Below are positions 54,342 through 63,275 of a stretch of DNA of 64,000 nt, in pieces. Source of the stretch: an uncultured Bacteroidales bacterium (GTDB lineage Bacteria; Bacteroidota; Bacteroidia; Bacteroidales; Bacteroidaceae); assembly GCA_902774275.1 (NCBI GenBank), contig CACYHN010000005.1:1-64000 (forward strand). The letters are read 5' to 3'. Made by a program: the position numbers and the translations under genes. The notes under the pieces were generated by a model. The model made no database searches and was not told where the DNA came from. It saw only the letters and a list, made by a program, of their open reading frames with translations. Every line of letters begins with the position of its first letter. Position 1 is the first letter of the stretch.

Positions 54342-55076
54342 ATGAAAAGAGTCCTTTTTTTATCAGTAATTGCTATTGTATCAATGTTTTCATTAGCAGG
54401 ATGTGAGAAAAATGATGATGAACCTGTAAACAAGTCCAATATCAAGCCCAATGGCATGGAGAATTATCATGCCTATATAGAGATGGGCTTGAGTGTAAAA
54501 TGGGCCACCTGGAATGTCGGTGCAGATAGTCCCGGGGATTACGGTGACTACTTTGCCTGGGGTATGACAAGAATCAACAATTCTTACAACTGGCGCTCAT
54601 ACCAATACTGCATACAAGGTGAATCAGATCATCTTACCAGATATTGCACAAATTCGGATTTTGGCTATAATCACTATTCTGACAATGATTCCATTCTTTT
54701 CTCCGACGATGACGTAGCTCATGTTAAATGGGGTGGCGCCTGGCGCATGCCCACGAATAAAGAGTGGCAGGAACTCCTTGACAACTGCAAGTGGGAATGG
54801 TGCGCAAAAGACAATACGGAATTTGGAGGTATAGCTGGATGGAAGGTAACCAGTAATGTGGAGGGCTATAAAGACCGTTTCATATTCCTGCCTGCTGCCG
54901 GGTACAAATCAGACTCTTATACTTTCGAAGTTAGTACCTGCGGCTATTACTGGTCCAGCTTGCTTTATAAAGAAATCCCTACTTATGCTAATTGTCTTTT
55001 CTTTGATTCGGGGAAGAAAAAAGTATCTACTAAGAGTCGCCACTTGGGTAGTTCTGTCCGCCCCGTTTGTCCATAG
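54342..55076 (+). CDS. FISUMP-domain lipoprotein without variable-region pattern
   Basis: 244 residues with lipoprotein signal (MKRVLFLSVIAIVSMFSLAGC). One FISUMP-like domain: YIEMGLSVKWATWNVGA, GGAWRMPTNKEWQELLDNC, RFIFLPAAGYKSDS, YYWSSLLYK and the closing GSSVRPVCP. It is the closest relative of the lipoprotein at 12055, sharing the same frame and end, yet its last-strand codons are ordinary and A+T-rich (AAAGAAATC, GGGAAGAAA). It therefore serves as an unmutated comparison. TATCTTTG at 54313-54320 may be its -7 box. Function is unknown, probably surface binding. Confidence 0.75.
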   Translation: MKRVLFLSVIAIVSMFSLAGCEKNDDEPVNKSNIKPNGMENYHAYIEMGLSVKWATWNVGADSPGDYGDYFAWGMTRINNSYNWRSYQYCIQGESDHLTRYCTNSDFGYNHYSDNDSILFSDDDVAHVKWGGAWRMPTNKEWQELLDNCKWEWCAKDNTEFGGIAGWKVTSNVEGYKDRFIFLPAAGYKSDSYTFEVSTCGYYWSSLLYKEIPTYANCLFFDSGKKKVSTKSRHLGSSVRPVCP

Positions 55077-55078
55077 GA

Positions 55079-56137
55079 TTACTCAAGCTTTAGGTCACCA
55101 TCCTTGATCCAGCCGGCCTTACGCATCATCATGCCAAGGATGATGGTCAGTATGGCGGGGATAACTATGCTGATGGATATCAGGTCAACCCAATCAGTTG
55201 CGGTGATGGTTGTGCGTACACCGTCTGTCACCTCCTGCATCCAGCCTGTGTAAACGCCTATCGGACCAACAAGACCGCATGTGCCCATGCCCGATGCAAT
55301 GGCGGGGCCGTTCATCTCAAGTTTGAATAGGCAGGTTGCTATAGGGCCTGTTATGGCCGATACAAGGGTGGGGGCGATCCATATCTTGGGATTCTTTACG
55401 ATGTTGCCCATCTGGAGCATGCTGGTGCCAAGACCCTGTGATATGATGCCGTTCCAACGGTTCTCACGGAAACTGAGTACTGCAAATCCCACCATTTGGG
55501 CGCAACATCCTGCAAGTGCTGCACCTCCGGCCAGTCCCGTAAGGCTCAGGGCTGCGCAGATAGCAGCTGAGCTGATAGGCAGAGTGAGTGCCATACCTAC
55601 GATTACAGAAACCAGGATGCCCATCAGGAACGGTTGCTTGGTGGTGGCCCACATGATAATCTCGCCTAAGCTGCTGGCGGCTGTACCGATGCCGGGCGCC
55701 CACCAATATGAGAGTCCTATGCCGACTGCAATGGTTACTAATGGTGTTACAAGAATATCAATCTTGGTCTCCTTTGATACGGCTTTACCGAACTCTGATG
55801 CAAATATTGTCACCACATAAACGGCAAGCGGGCCTCCTGCGCCGCCCAGTTTGTTGGCTGCGGCACCTACTGCCAGCATGGAGAACAGCACCAGATTGGG
55901 TGTGCCCAGTGCGAATGCGATTGATGCTGCCATAGCCGGGCCGGCCATGCTCTTGGCAAATCCGCCTATGTCAACTAGCCACTGCAAGCCTGTCTGCTCA
56001 CCTATCGTAGCAATGATTGTACCTATCAGAAGTGATGCAAAAAGGCCTTGCGCCATAGCGCCAAGCGCATCAACACCGTAGCGCTTACCGGACACTACAA
56101 TGTTTTTTCTCTCTAAGAATGATTTGAACTTTCCCAT
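55079..56137 (-). CDS. PTS EIIC-like membrane protein (PTS_EIIC_2 type)
   Basis: 352 residues from the ATG at 56137 (MGKFKSFLERKNIVVSGKRYG). Around nine hydrophobic segments alternate with loops rich in Gly and Pro (GLFASLLIGTIIATIGEQTG, GTPNLVLFSMLAVGAAANK, MGTCGLVGPIGVYTGW). This matches the PTS_EIIC_2 family that occurs in organisms without a full phosphotransferase system; no EIIA/EIIB or HPr gene is present here. Transport substrate is unknown. Convergent with the FISUMP gene, two bases apart. Confidence 0.8.
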   Translation of the reverse strand: MGKFKSFLERKNIVVSGKRYGVDALGAMAQGLFASLLIGTIIATIGEQTGLQWLVDIGGFAKSMAGPAMAASIAFALGTPNLVLFSMLAVGAAANKLGGAGGPLAVYVVTIFASEFGKAVSKETKIDILVTPLVTIAVGIGLSYWWAPGIGTAASSLGEIIMWATTKQPFLMGILVSVIVGMALTLPISSAAICAALSLTGLAGGAALAGCCAQMVGFAVLSFRENRWNGIISQGLGTSMLQMGNIVKNPKIWIAPTLVSAITGPIATCLFKLEMNGPAIASGMGTCGLVGPIGVYTGWMQEVTDGVRTTITATDWVDLISISIVIPAILTIILGMMMRKAGWIKDGDLKLE

Positions 56138-56146
56138 AACGATTGG

Positions 56147-56189
56147 AAAAAATGGCACAATAGGGGATGATCCCTAATGTGCCATTTTT
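56147..56189. repeat. REP-like palindrome between rpsP and the EIIC-like gene
   Basis: Arms AATGGCACAATAGGG (56151-56165) and CCCTAATGTGCCATT (56172-56186) match except for one base, with flanking A-run and T-run, so a hairpin in the minus-strand transcript would be followed by U. It may end rpsP transcription and separates it from the downstream EIIC-like gene. Shares TGGCACA and GGGA blocks with 40842-40916. Confidence 0.65.
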
Positions 56190-56206
56190 GGTTTGTAGAT
56201 AGAGAA

Positions 56207-56791
56207 TTAAGCCTCGGCGGGTGCCTCCTCAGCTGCGGGAGCCTCCTCAGCGGGAGCCTCTGTAGCTTCAGCTGCTGCCTCCTGGGCTGCTGCCTCAGCG
56301 GCTGCAGCTTCAGCTGCGGCCTTAGCCTCAGCCTTCTTGGTAGCCACCTTCTCAGCAATAGCTTCGTTAACCTTCTTCTCTGCTTCAAGCTTAGCCTTGT
56401 TCTGATCGCGCTTAGCCTGCTCATCCTTAACGGTGATAGCCTTGAGTGCGCTCTCCTTAGCCTGCTTCCAGGCATCAAACTTAGCCTGAGCTGCTGCCTC
56501 ATCAAAAGCGCCCTTCTTGACGCCACCCTTGAGGTGCTTCATCAGGTACACGCCCTCACGTGAGAGGATGTTGCGTGCAGTGTCGGTGGGCTGTGCGCCA
56601 ACCATTACCCAATACAGGGCTCTTTCGAAGTTCAAATCTACTGTAGCGGGATTGGTGTTAGGATTGTAGGTGCCAATCTTCTCAATAAACTTTCCATCAC
56701 GTGGAGCTCTGGAGTCTGCAATTACGATTGAATAGAAGGCGTAACCTTTGTGGCCTCTTCTCTGCAATCTGATCCCGTAACGGCGGCGCAA
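56207..56791 (-). CDS. rpsP: 30S ribosomal protein S16 with Ala/Glu-rich tail; start codon unclear
   Basis: 194 residues if begun at the TTG at 56791. The core is unmistakable: [39 protein letters not shown] and [15 protein letters not shown]. Residues ~90-194 form a Lys- then Ala/Glu-rich tail ([20 protein letters not shown]), an extension found in Bacteroidetes S16. The expected start (ATG GCN ACN AAA) before IRLQ is missing: upstream lies RRRYG from a TTG, and TACCTTTG, which looks like the promoter, overlaps that TTG (56796-56789). Either an unusual start is used or a few codons have been lost. Essential small-subunit protein in the cytoplasm. Confidence 0.88.
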   Translation of the reverse strand: MRRRYGIRLQRRGHKGYAFYSIVIADSRAPRDGKFIEKIGTYNPNTNPATVDLNFERALYWVMVGAQPTDTARNILSREGVYLMKHLKGGVKKGAFDEAAAQAKFDAWKQAKESALKAITVKDEQAKRDQNKAKLEAEKKVNEAIAEKVATKKAEAKAAAEAAAAEAAAQEAAAEATEAPAEEAPAAEEAPAEA

Positions 56792-56839
56792 AGGTAGTAA
56801 AAAATCTTATGCTAGCATCATCCCGCCCGTAATTATTTA

Positions 56840-59473
56840 TCAAAGAGTTATGTCAATGCTCTTGAGGTCAGAGTCAAGTGATGATCCGCCATAGAGAATG
56901 CGGTACTTGCCGGGACGCATCTTAAGTCCGTCGGTAGCCTCGTCATAGAAACTGAAAGCATCCTTGTTGATCTCAACCTTGACGGTCTTGGTCTGACCGG
57001 CAGGTATGTTCACACGTGCAAATCCGGCCAAAGACTTGATGGGAGCACCTGCATCGTCAAGTGACTTAACGTAAACCTGGATAACCTCATCACCGTCACG
57101 GCTGCCTGTATTGGTGACAGGAACAGAAATTGACAGATTCTGCTTCTTGGCCTTGCCTGATGTCTTGGCCTTGCCGTAGCTGAATGTGGTATAGCTCAGT
57201 CCGTAACCGAAAGCATACAGGGGCTGTCCCTTGAAGTAACGGTAGGTGCGGTTGTTCATTGAGTAGTCCTGGAAATCAGGAAGTTGGTCAGTTGATGCGT
57301 AGAAGGTAACCGGCAGACGTCCTGCGGGGTTGTAATTGCCGAACAGAACATCGCCAACGGCCTCACCGCAAGCCTGACCGCCGTACCATGCCTGGATAAG
57401 GGCGTCATACTTGCTCTCTACGTTTCCGAATCCCATGGCACTGCCTGATACGTTTACCAGGACGATGGGCTTGCCGGTTGCATCGAGTTCAGCCAGGAGC
57501 TGCTGCTGGATTTCAGGGAGCTCAATCTCTGAACGGTCATGACCTTCACCCTCGATGTCTGATGAGATTCCGCTTACCATGATGATGACATCAGCCGGAG
57601 CAATTTTCTTTACAACGCTTACAAAGTCAACCGGACCGCGGCTGTAGATATCGAATGAGAATGATGCTGAACGGGCCTCAGGCTGAACCAGGTCAATGTA
57701 GATATTGTAGGTCTTGCCCTCCTCAACATGGAATGTTGTCGATGCGCCGCTACGGCCACCGCCGAATCCGCCGAAACCGCCGCCGAAACCGCCACGGCCG
57801 CCGCCCTGACCTGCGTTCTTGGCGATGGTGTCACCGTTCAGGATGAAGTTGTAGCGTGAGCTTCCACGTACATTATAAACCATATCACCAGTGTAATCGG
57901 CTGTGAAGCTACCGGTATATTTGGCTGAGAATCCTGTCATGTTTACACCGTCGGCCCATGGGCAATCCTCATGTGCAAGTGCGGGTGATGTGGTGTTCAG
58001 GCTCAGAGGCTCGTCATAGTCGACTCTGGCTGCAACGGCACCGGTCCAGTCAAGAGAGTTGTAATACTCAGCGTGCAGACCCTTGCCGCCGTTTATCTCA
58101 GATACATAGTGCTTGGTGATATAAGGTACATTCAGGTCACAACCCTTCTCATAGATGATCTTTGCATTAGTAGCGGCCTCACGGATACCGTCCAGGATGG
58201 TCTTGGTGTTGGCTGCTGAAGGATAACCGTTGTAGTTGCCCAGGATGACGCGTGCATCATCGGCATTAGGGCCTACAACTGCTATTGTCATGTCCTTCTT
58301 CAAGGGCAGCAGGCTGTTCTTGTTCTTGAGCAGGACGATAGCCTCATGGGCTGCCTTGCTGGCAAGAGCGGTGTGGGCGGGGCTGCTCAGGTCATCGAGA
58401 CCCAGGTTAGCCCAGGGAAGATCCTCGGCCGGATCAAACATACCCAACTCAAAGCGGGCCTTGAGGATACGGCGAACGCTTACGTCAATATCGGCCTCAG
58501 TGATAAGACCCTTTGAGATGGCTTGGGTGAGTGAACGGTAGCTGGTACCGCACTCTATGTCTGCACCAGACAGAACGGCATCGGCCGATGCGCTTGCGGC
58601 ATCTTCGTGAGTGCCATGCTGGCGGGCGTTGAAGAAGTCACCTATGGCACCGCAATCAGTCACAACCAGGCCCTTGTAGCCCCACTTGTTGCGCAGGATG
58701 TCCTGCAGCAGACGGTCGCTGGCGCAGCAGGGATCACCCTCATAACGGTGATATGCGCACATAACCTCTTGAACGTTGCCGTCTATGACCAGGCTCTTGA
58801 AAGCCGGCAGATAGGTCTCCCAAAGGTCACGCCCTGAGACTGTTACGTCAAACTGATGACGCAGTGGCTCGGGACCGCTGTGGACTGCATAGTGCTTGGC
58901 GCATGAGTGCAGCTTCAGGTATTTGGAGTCATTACCCTGCATACCAAGAACAGTCTGGGTACCCATTACGGAGTTCAGGTAGGGATCCTCACCAGGAGTT
59001 TCCTGGCCACGTCCCCAACGCGGGTCACGGAATATGTTCACGTTAGGACACCAGAATGAGAGTCCGTTGTGCCAGATGCTTCCGTTAGGCTGTGTTACGC
59101 CCAACTGATGATGGTCAGTGGTGTTCCATACGGCGCGGGCCTCATCGGATACGGCGCTGTAAATCTCATACTGCTGAGGAGCATCGAAAGTGGCTCCCAG
59201 GGCAATTACCTGCGGGAATACGGTTACGTCATCATAGCAGATTCCGTGGCAGGCCTCATTCCACCAGTTGTAGGCGGGAATGTCAAGACGGTCCACTGAA
59301 ATGGAGCCGTTCATCATAAGGCCTATCTTCTCTTCAGGAGTAAGCAATGAAAGAAGGTTGTCCGTTCTTTCGTCAAATGACAGTTTTGGATTCTGGAACG
59401 GATACTCATAGTTTTGGGCACCGGCAGGGATGATTGCGGCGGCCATCATGCATAGGAATGCGATCTTTTTCAT
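56840..59473 (-). CDS. Secreted GH3 beta-glycosidase with PA14-like insert
   Basis: 877 residues with a signal peptide (MKKIAFLCMMAAAIIPAGAQ). GH3 motifs: NIFRDPRWGRGQETPGEDP (147-163), CAKHYAVHSG (191-200) and nucleophile Asp273 in LVVTDCGAIGDF. A PA14-type insert (about 445-600: GLHAEYYNSLDWTGAVAARVDYDEPL, YTGDMVYNVRG) interrupts the second domain and carries a Gly/Arg-rich loop (GQGGGRGGFGGGFGGFGGGR). A fibronectin III-like domain ends the chain (YGLSYTTFSYG, GDEVIQVYVK). Beta-glucosidase or beta-xylosidase on xylan or glucan oligomers is likely. Alone on the minus strand ahead of rpsP. Confidence 0.9.
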   Translation of the reverse strand: MKKIAFLCMMAAAIIPAGAQNYEYPFQNPKLSFDERTDNLLSLLTPEEKIGLMMNGSISVDRLDIPAYNWWNEACHGICYDDVTVFPQVIALGATFDAPQQYEIYSAVSDEARAVWNTTDHHQLGVTQPNGSIWHNGLSFWCPNVNIFRDPRWGRGQETPGEDPYLNSVMGTQTVLGMQGNDSKYLKLHSCAKHYAVHSGPEPLRHQFDVTVSGRDLWETYLPAFKSLVIDGNVQEVMCAYHRYEGDPCCASDRLLQDILRNKWGYKGLVVTDCGAIGDFFNARQHGTHEDAASASADAVLSGADIECGTSYRSLTQAISKGLITEADIDVSVRRILKARFELGMFDPAEDLPWANLGLDDLSSPAHTALASKAAHEAIVLLKNKNSLLPLKKDMTIAVVGPNADDARVILGNYNGYPSAANTKTILDGIREAATNAKIIYEKGCDLNVPYITKHYVSEINGGKGLHAEYYNSLDWTGAVAARVDYDEPLSLNTTSPALAHEDCPWADGVNMTGFSAKYTGSFTADYTGDMVYNVRGSSRYNFILNGDTIAKNAGQGGGRGGFGGGFGGFGGGRSGASTTFHVEEGKTYNIYIDLVQPEARSASFSFDIYSRGPVDFVSVVKKIAPADVIIMVSGISSDIEGEGHDRSEIELPEIQQQLLAELDATGKPIVLVNVSGSAMGFGNVESKYDALIQAWYGGQACGEAVGDVLFGNYNPAGRLPVTFYASTDQLPDFQDYSMNNRTYRYFKGQPLYAFGYGLSYTTFSYGKAKTSGKAKKQNLSISVPVTNTGSRDGDEVIQVYVKSLDDAGAPIKSLAGFARVNIPAGQTKTVKVEINKDAFSFYDEATDGLKMRPGKYRILYGGSSLDSDLKSIDITL

Positions 59474-59548
59474 AAGTTATAAGGTCAGTTATTTGTTTGG
59501 TTGCAGAATTTGGGAAGCCAAATATACGGATTGATTTTGAAAACACAA

Positions 59549-59581
59549 AAAGGGGGGCACAGATAGAACCGTCCCCTTTGT
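59549..59581. repeat. Short inverted repeat of the GTCCCC/GGCACA family
   Basis: AAAAGGGG (59549-59556) and CCCCTTTT (59574-59581) form an 8-bp inverted repeat enclosing GGCACAGATAGAACCGTC. The AGAACCGTCCC block also occurs in the palindrome at 36471-36502. It stands between the two divergent genes GH3 and rseC. Confidence 0.45.
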
Positions 59582-59665
59582 GCCTCAAATAAAAATGTGG
59601 AATTAATGTATCGGGAAAAACGGAAAAGTTTTATATTTGTAGGTTAAATCTGTTCAGAAGCATTA

Positions 59666-60079
59666 ATGGCACAAGACATAAGGCATCAGGGAGTTGTCGA
59701 TTCAATTGACGGTCAGTCCGTTATTGTACGCATTACCCAGTTGTCGGCTTGTGGAGGGTGCCAGGCAAGGAACATTTGCCGTGCTGCCGAGTCAAAGGAC
59801 AAGTTGGTTGAGGCTCATTGTACCGATGCCGGCAGTTTTGATGTGGGGCAGACTGTTACGGTGGCCGGTGCTGAAAGTCTGGGGCTGAAAGCCGTGACTT
59901 TTGCTTTCGGGCTGCCTCTGTTGCTTTTGTTGGCCGCACTTGTTACAGCAATGGCGGTTGCGGGCAGCGAGAAGGTGGCGGCGATAGCGGCGCTTGGAGT
60001 GCTGGTTCCATATTACTTGGTGCTGTTCTTGCTTCGTGACAGGATAAAGAAGGATTTTCAATTCAGGATAATAGAGTAA
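59666..60079 (+). CDS. rseC: RseC/SoxR-reducing-complex-type membrane protein
   Basis: 137 residues. IRHQGVVDSIDGQSVIVRITQLSACGGCQARNIC holds the Cys cluster of the RseC N-domain (CGGCxxxxxC); two membrane segments follow at about 78-99 and 105-124. It starts the rnf gene run, eight bases before rnfB, the same order as in many Bacteroides. RseC family proteins influence sigma-E or SoxR reduction through Rnf in proteobacteria; in this setting it is probably an accessory of the Rnf complex. A TATATTTG box at 59632-59639 lies 26 bases upstream. Confidence 0.88.
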   Translation: MAQDIRHQGVVDSIDGQSVIVRITQLSACGGCQARNICRAAESKDKLVEAHCTDAGSFDVGQTVTVAGAESLGLKAVTFAFGLPLLLLLAALVTAMAVAGSEKVAAIAALGVLVPYYLVLFLLRDRIKKDFQFRIIE

Positions 60080-60086
60080 ACAGGAT

Positions 60087-60938
60087 ATGACGTTTATTGT
60101 GACTGCCGTTCTTGTACTTGGCATTACCGGGCTTGTAATAGGTCTGGTGCTGTATGCCGTATCAAGAAAATTCAAGGTTGAGGAGGATCCGAGAGTGGCC
60201 AGTATCATCGATCTCTTGCCAGGCGCCAATTGTGGCGGATGCGGATTCCCCGGATGTGCCGCTTTTGCCGAGGCTTGCGTAAAGAGTGAATCCATGGACG
60301 GGCTCAAGTGCTCAGCATGTAAGAAAGAGGTGATGCAGCAGGTTGCTGCCATAGCCGGCCATACTGTTGAGCTGGGAGTTGAGAAGATAGCTGTTGTAAA
60401 GTGCAGCGGCTCGTGTGAGAACAGGCCCAAGACCGGCGTTTATGACGGTGCCTCAAGCTGTGCTGCGGCAGCCCTGATGAACGGAGGTGATACAGGCTGT
60501 TTTTGGGGCTGCCTGGGATGTGGTGACTGCGTTAAGGCTTGTAAGTTCGATGCCATAAAGATGGATCCGGAGACAGGCCTGCCGGTGGTGGATCAGGAAA
60601 AATGTACCGCATGCGGAGCCTGTGTCAAGGCCTGCCCGCGCAGTGTGATAGAACTGCGTAACCGCAATAAGATGGACCGCAGGGTATATGTAAGCTGCGT
60701 CAACAAGGATAAGGGCCCCGTTGCCAAGAAGGCGTGTGCCGTAGCCTGCATAGGTTGCGGCAAGTGCGTCAAGGCTTGCGCATTTGAGGCCATCACGCTT
60801 GAGAATAACCTGGCATACATCGATACCGATAAGTGCCGTCTGTGCCGCAAGTGCGTTGACGAGTGCCCGCAGCATTCAATCCTGGCAGTGAACTTCCCGC
60901 TCAGGAAGGAGAAATCAGAACCAACAGATAATAATTAA
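60087..60938 (+). CDS. rnfB: Electron transport complex subunit RnfB
   Basis: 283 residues. One N-terminal membrane segment (TFIVTAVLVLGITGLVIGLVL) is followed by the 4Fe-4S motif LLPGANCGGCGFPGCAAFAEAC, then GCLGCGDCVKACKFDAI, CTACGACVKACPRSV, CIGCGKCVKACAFEAI and CRLCRKCVDECPQHS. Cluster number and spacing are as in Bacteroides RnfB. It takes electrons from ferredoxin and passes them into the Rnf complex. Lies between rseC and rnfC, six bases apart from the latter. Confidence 0.94.
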   Translation: MTFIVTAVLVLGITGLVIGLVLYAVSRKFKVEEDPRVASIIDLLPGANCGGCGFPGCAAFAEACVKSESMDGLKCSACKKEVMQQVAAIAGHTVELGVEKIAVVKCSGSCENRPKTGVYDGASSCAAAALMNGGDTGCFWGCLGCGDCVKACKFDAIKMDPETGLPVVDQEKCTACGACVKACPRSVIELRNRNKMDRRVYVSCVNKDKGPVAKKACAVACIGCGKCVKACAFEAITLENNLAYIDTDKCRLCRKCVDECPQHSILAVNFPLRKEKSEPTDNN

Positions 60939-60944
60939 GGTATT

Positions 60945-62282
60945 ATGAATACTTTCACAATAGGTGGTGTACACCCTGAGCCCAATAAGCTTACGGCCGA
61001 TAAGAAGATAGAGACTTTGGGCTTGCCCAAGCAGGCTGTCTTCCCGCTGTCACAGCATATCGGAGCGCCGGCTGTACCCTGCGTGCAGAAAGGTGATACT
61101 GTACGTGTAGGAACCAGGATAGCTGAGCCTGGCGGTTTCATGTCGGCATCGATTCATTCATCGGTTTCCGGCAAGGTGGCCAAGATAGACACTGTAGTCG
61201 ATGCCAGCGGCCTGCGCAAACCTGCCATATTCATAGATGTGGAGGGTGATGAGTGGGAACCGTCAATAGACCGCACAGACACGCTTCTGCTTCAGAACAA
61301 CCTGTCACGCGAGGAGATAATAGAGAAGATCAAGAATTCCGGTGTGGTAGGTATGGGCGGTGCCTGTTTCCCTACACATGTCAAGCTTTCTCCTCCAAAG
61401 GACTGCATGATAGATACTCTTATAATCAATGCTGTAGAGTGCGAGCCTTATCTTACGGCCGATCACCGTCTCATGCTGGAACATCCTGATGAGATAATAG
61501 TAGGTATAAAGCTGATCCTGAAGGTTCTGGGTATAGACCACGCTGTCATAGGCGTTGAGACCAATAAACAGGATGCCATTGAACTGATGAACTCAAAACT
61601 GTCAATGGTAAGCGGCATAGAGGTTATGCCTCTTAAGATGAAATATCCTCAGGGCGGTGAGAAACAGCTCATTGAGGCTGTCACTGGCCGTCAGGTCCCG
61701 CCACCTCCGGCTCTGCCCGCCAATGTGGGTTGCGTAGTTCAGAACGTAGGAACCGTATATGCCATATATGAGGCTGTCATGAAGAACAAGCCTCTCATCG
61801 AACGTATTGTTACGGTTACAGGCAAGAGCGTCAAGAACCCATGCAACCTCAAGGTCCGTATGGGTACTCCGGTAAGCCAGCTGCTTGAGTATGCAGGCGG
61901 CATGCCTGAGGATACCGGCAAGCTTATCTCCGGTGGCCCGATGATGGGACGTCCGCTGCTGGATGAGACCGCTCTTGTGGTCAAGGGTACATCGGGCATA
62001 CTTATGATTCCCGAGAGCGAGGCTGCACGCCGCGAGGAACGTAACTGCATACGTTGCGCCAAGTGCGTCCAGGCCTGTCCCATGGGCTTGGAGCCTTATC
62101 TGCTTGCTACAGCATCAGAATCCGGTGATTGGGAGTGCGCTGAGGAGAACTGGATAATGAGTTGCATTGAGTGCGGATGCTGCCAGAGCACATGTCCCTC
62201 ACGCCGTCCGCTGCTTGACTGGGTACGTCTGGCCAAGAATAGGGTAGGCGGAATGATCCGCGCACGTAACGCTAAGAATTAA
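60945..62282 (+). CDS. rnfC: Electron transport complex subunit RnfC
   Basis: 445 residues. The N-terminal Rnf barrel-like part (QHIGAPAVPCVQKGDTVRVG) is followed by the FMN/NADH-binding part with GVVGMGGACFPTHVKLS and INAVECEPYLTADH, then two 4Fe-4S motifs CIRCAKCVQACPMGL and CIECGCCQSTCPSRRPL. It is the NADH-interacting subunit. Spacing of six bases to both rnfB and rnfD shows a tight operon. Confidence 0.95.
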   Translation: MNTFTIGGVHPEPNKLTADKKIETLGLPKQAVFPLSQHIGAPAVPCVQKGDTVRVGTRIAEPGGFMSASIHSSVSGKVAKIDTVVDASGLRKPAIFIDVEGDEWEPSIDRTDTLLLQNNLSREEIIEKIKNSGVVGMGGACFPTHVKLSPPKDCMIDTLIINAVECEPYLTADHRLMLEHPDEIIVGIKLILKVLGIDHAVIGVETNKQDAIELMNSKLSMVSGIEVMPLKMKYPQGGEKQLIEAVTGRQVPPPPALPANVGCVVQNVGTVYAIYEAVMKNKPLIERIVTVTGKSVKNPCNLKVRMGTPVSQLLEYAGGMPEDTGKLISGGPMMGRPLLDETALVVKGTSGILMIPESEAARREERNCIRCAKCVQACPMGLEPYLLATASESGDWECAEENWIMSCIECGCCQSTCPSRRPLLDWVRLAKNRVGGMIRARNAKN

Positions 62283-62288
62283 GGAATT

Positions 62289-63275
62289 ATGGCTCAGAAA
62301 CTACATATAACAACTTCACCGCATGTGCATTGCGGTGACACCATAGAGAGGAATATGCGCTGGGTGGTTTGGGCTCTCATGCCTGCACTCATTGCATCGT
62401 TCTTTGTATTTGGAGTGGGCGCTCTGATAGTGACTGCCACATCAGTGCTGTCATGCCTTTTCTTTGAATGGTTCATAACCAGGTTCATACTTAAGAGACC
62501 TTCTACACTGGGTGATTTGTCAGCTACCATAACAGGTATCCTGCTGGCATTCAACCTGCCGTCAAACATACCTCTTTTTATGATTGTGGTGGGTGCTCTG
62601 GTGGCTATCGGAATAGGCAAGATGGCGTTCGGAGGCCTTGGTAACAACCCGTTCAACCCCGCTCTTGTGGGCCGCGTGTTCCTGCTCATATCATTCCCGG
62701 CCAAGATGACCTCATGGCCTGTTCCGGCCGGCATTGCTGCATCTTATATTGATGCCGAGACGGGTGCCACTCCTCTTAATCTGATTGGACAGATAGCAGG
62801 TGGCAATACTGCAGCGGCTGATCAGCTGCCCAGTCTGGCCAACCTCTTCATCGGTAACACAGGCGGCTGCATAGGTGAGGTGAGTGCTCTGGTTCTGCTC
62901 ATAGGTCTGGTCGTGTTGCTTTGCGCCAAGGTTATTACGTGGCATATTCCGGTAAGCATACTTAGTACGGTTGCTGTACTTACCGGTCTTATGTGGCTTA
63001 TCAATCCGGTGCTCTACGTCAACCCGCTCTATCATCTCTGCTCAGGCGGCCTCATGCTGGGTGCCATCTTTATGGCTACGGATTATGTGACATCGCCCAT
63101 GACCCCCAAGGGTATGGTGTGGTATGGTATAGGAATAGGATTCCTCACGGTGATTATCCGTTATTTCGGTTCATATCCGGAGGGAATGTCATTCGCTATC
63201 CTGATTATGAATGCGGTTGTTCCGCTCATTAACAACTGGTGCAAACCTAAACGTTTCGGGGAGGCTGCAAAATGA
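62289..63275 (+). CDS. rnfD: Electron transport complex subunit RnfD
   Basis: 328 residues with about nine membrane segments (WVVWALMPALIASFFVFGVG, LSATITGILLAFNLP, FGGLGNNPFNPALVGR). The covalent flavin attachment motif is ETGATPLNL, whose threonine binds FMN by a phosphodiester. GNTGGCIGEVSAL and ATDYVTSPMTPKG are family marks. Its stop overlaps the rnfG ATG by four bases. Confidence 0.94.
   Translation: MAQKLHITTSPHVHCGDTIERNMRWVVWALMPALIASFFVFGVGALIVTATSVLSCLFFEWFITRFILKRPSTLGDLSATITGILLAFNLPSNIPLFMIVVGALVAIGIGKMAFGGLGNNPFNPALVGRVFLLISFPAKMTSWPVPAGIAASYIDAETGATPLNLIGQIAGGNTAAADQLPSLANLFIGNTGGCIGEVSALVLLIGLVVLLCAKVITWHIPVSILSTVAVLTGLMWLINPVLYVNPLYHLCSGGLMLGAIFMATDYVTSPMTPKGMVWYGIGIGFLTVIIRYFGSYPEGMSFAILIMNAVVPLINNWCKPKRFGEAAK

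Noticed and set aside
54880..55076. Second DGR variable region in the FISUMP lipoprotein at 54342
   Set aside because: The end is homologous in protein, but the codons are A-rich and ordinary (AAA, GAA, ACT), with no run of NNC codons.
55079..56137. Complete sugar phosphotransferase system
   Set aside because: Only an EIIC-like membrane protein is present; no EIIA, EIIB, HPr or EI gene is adjacent, and the PTS_EIIC_2 group often occurs alone.
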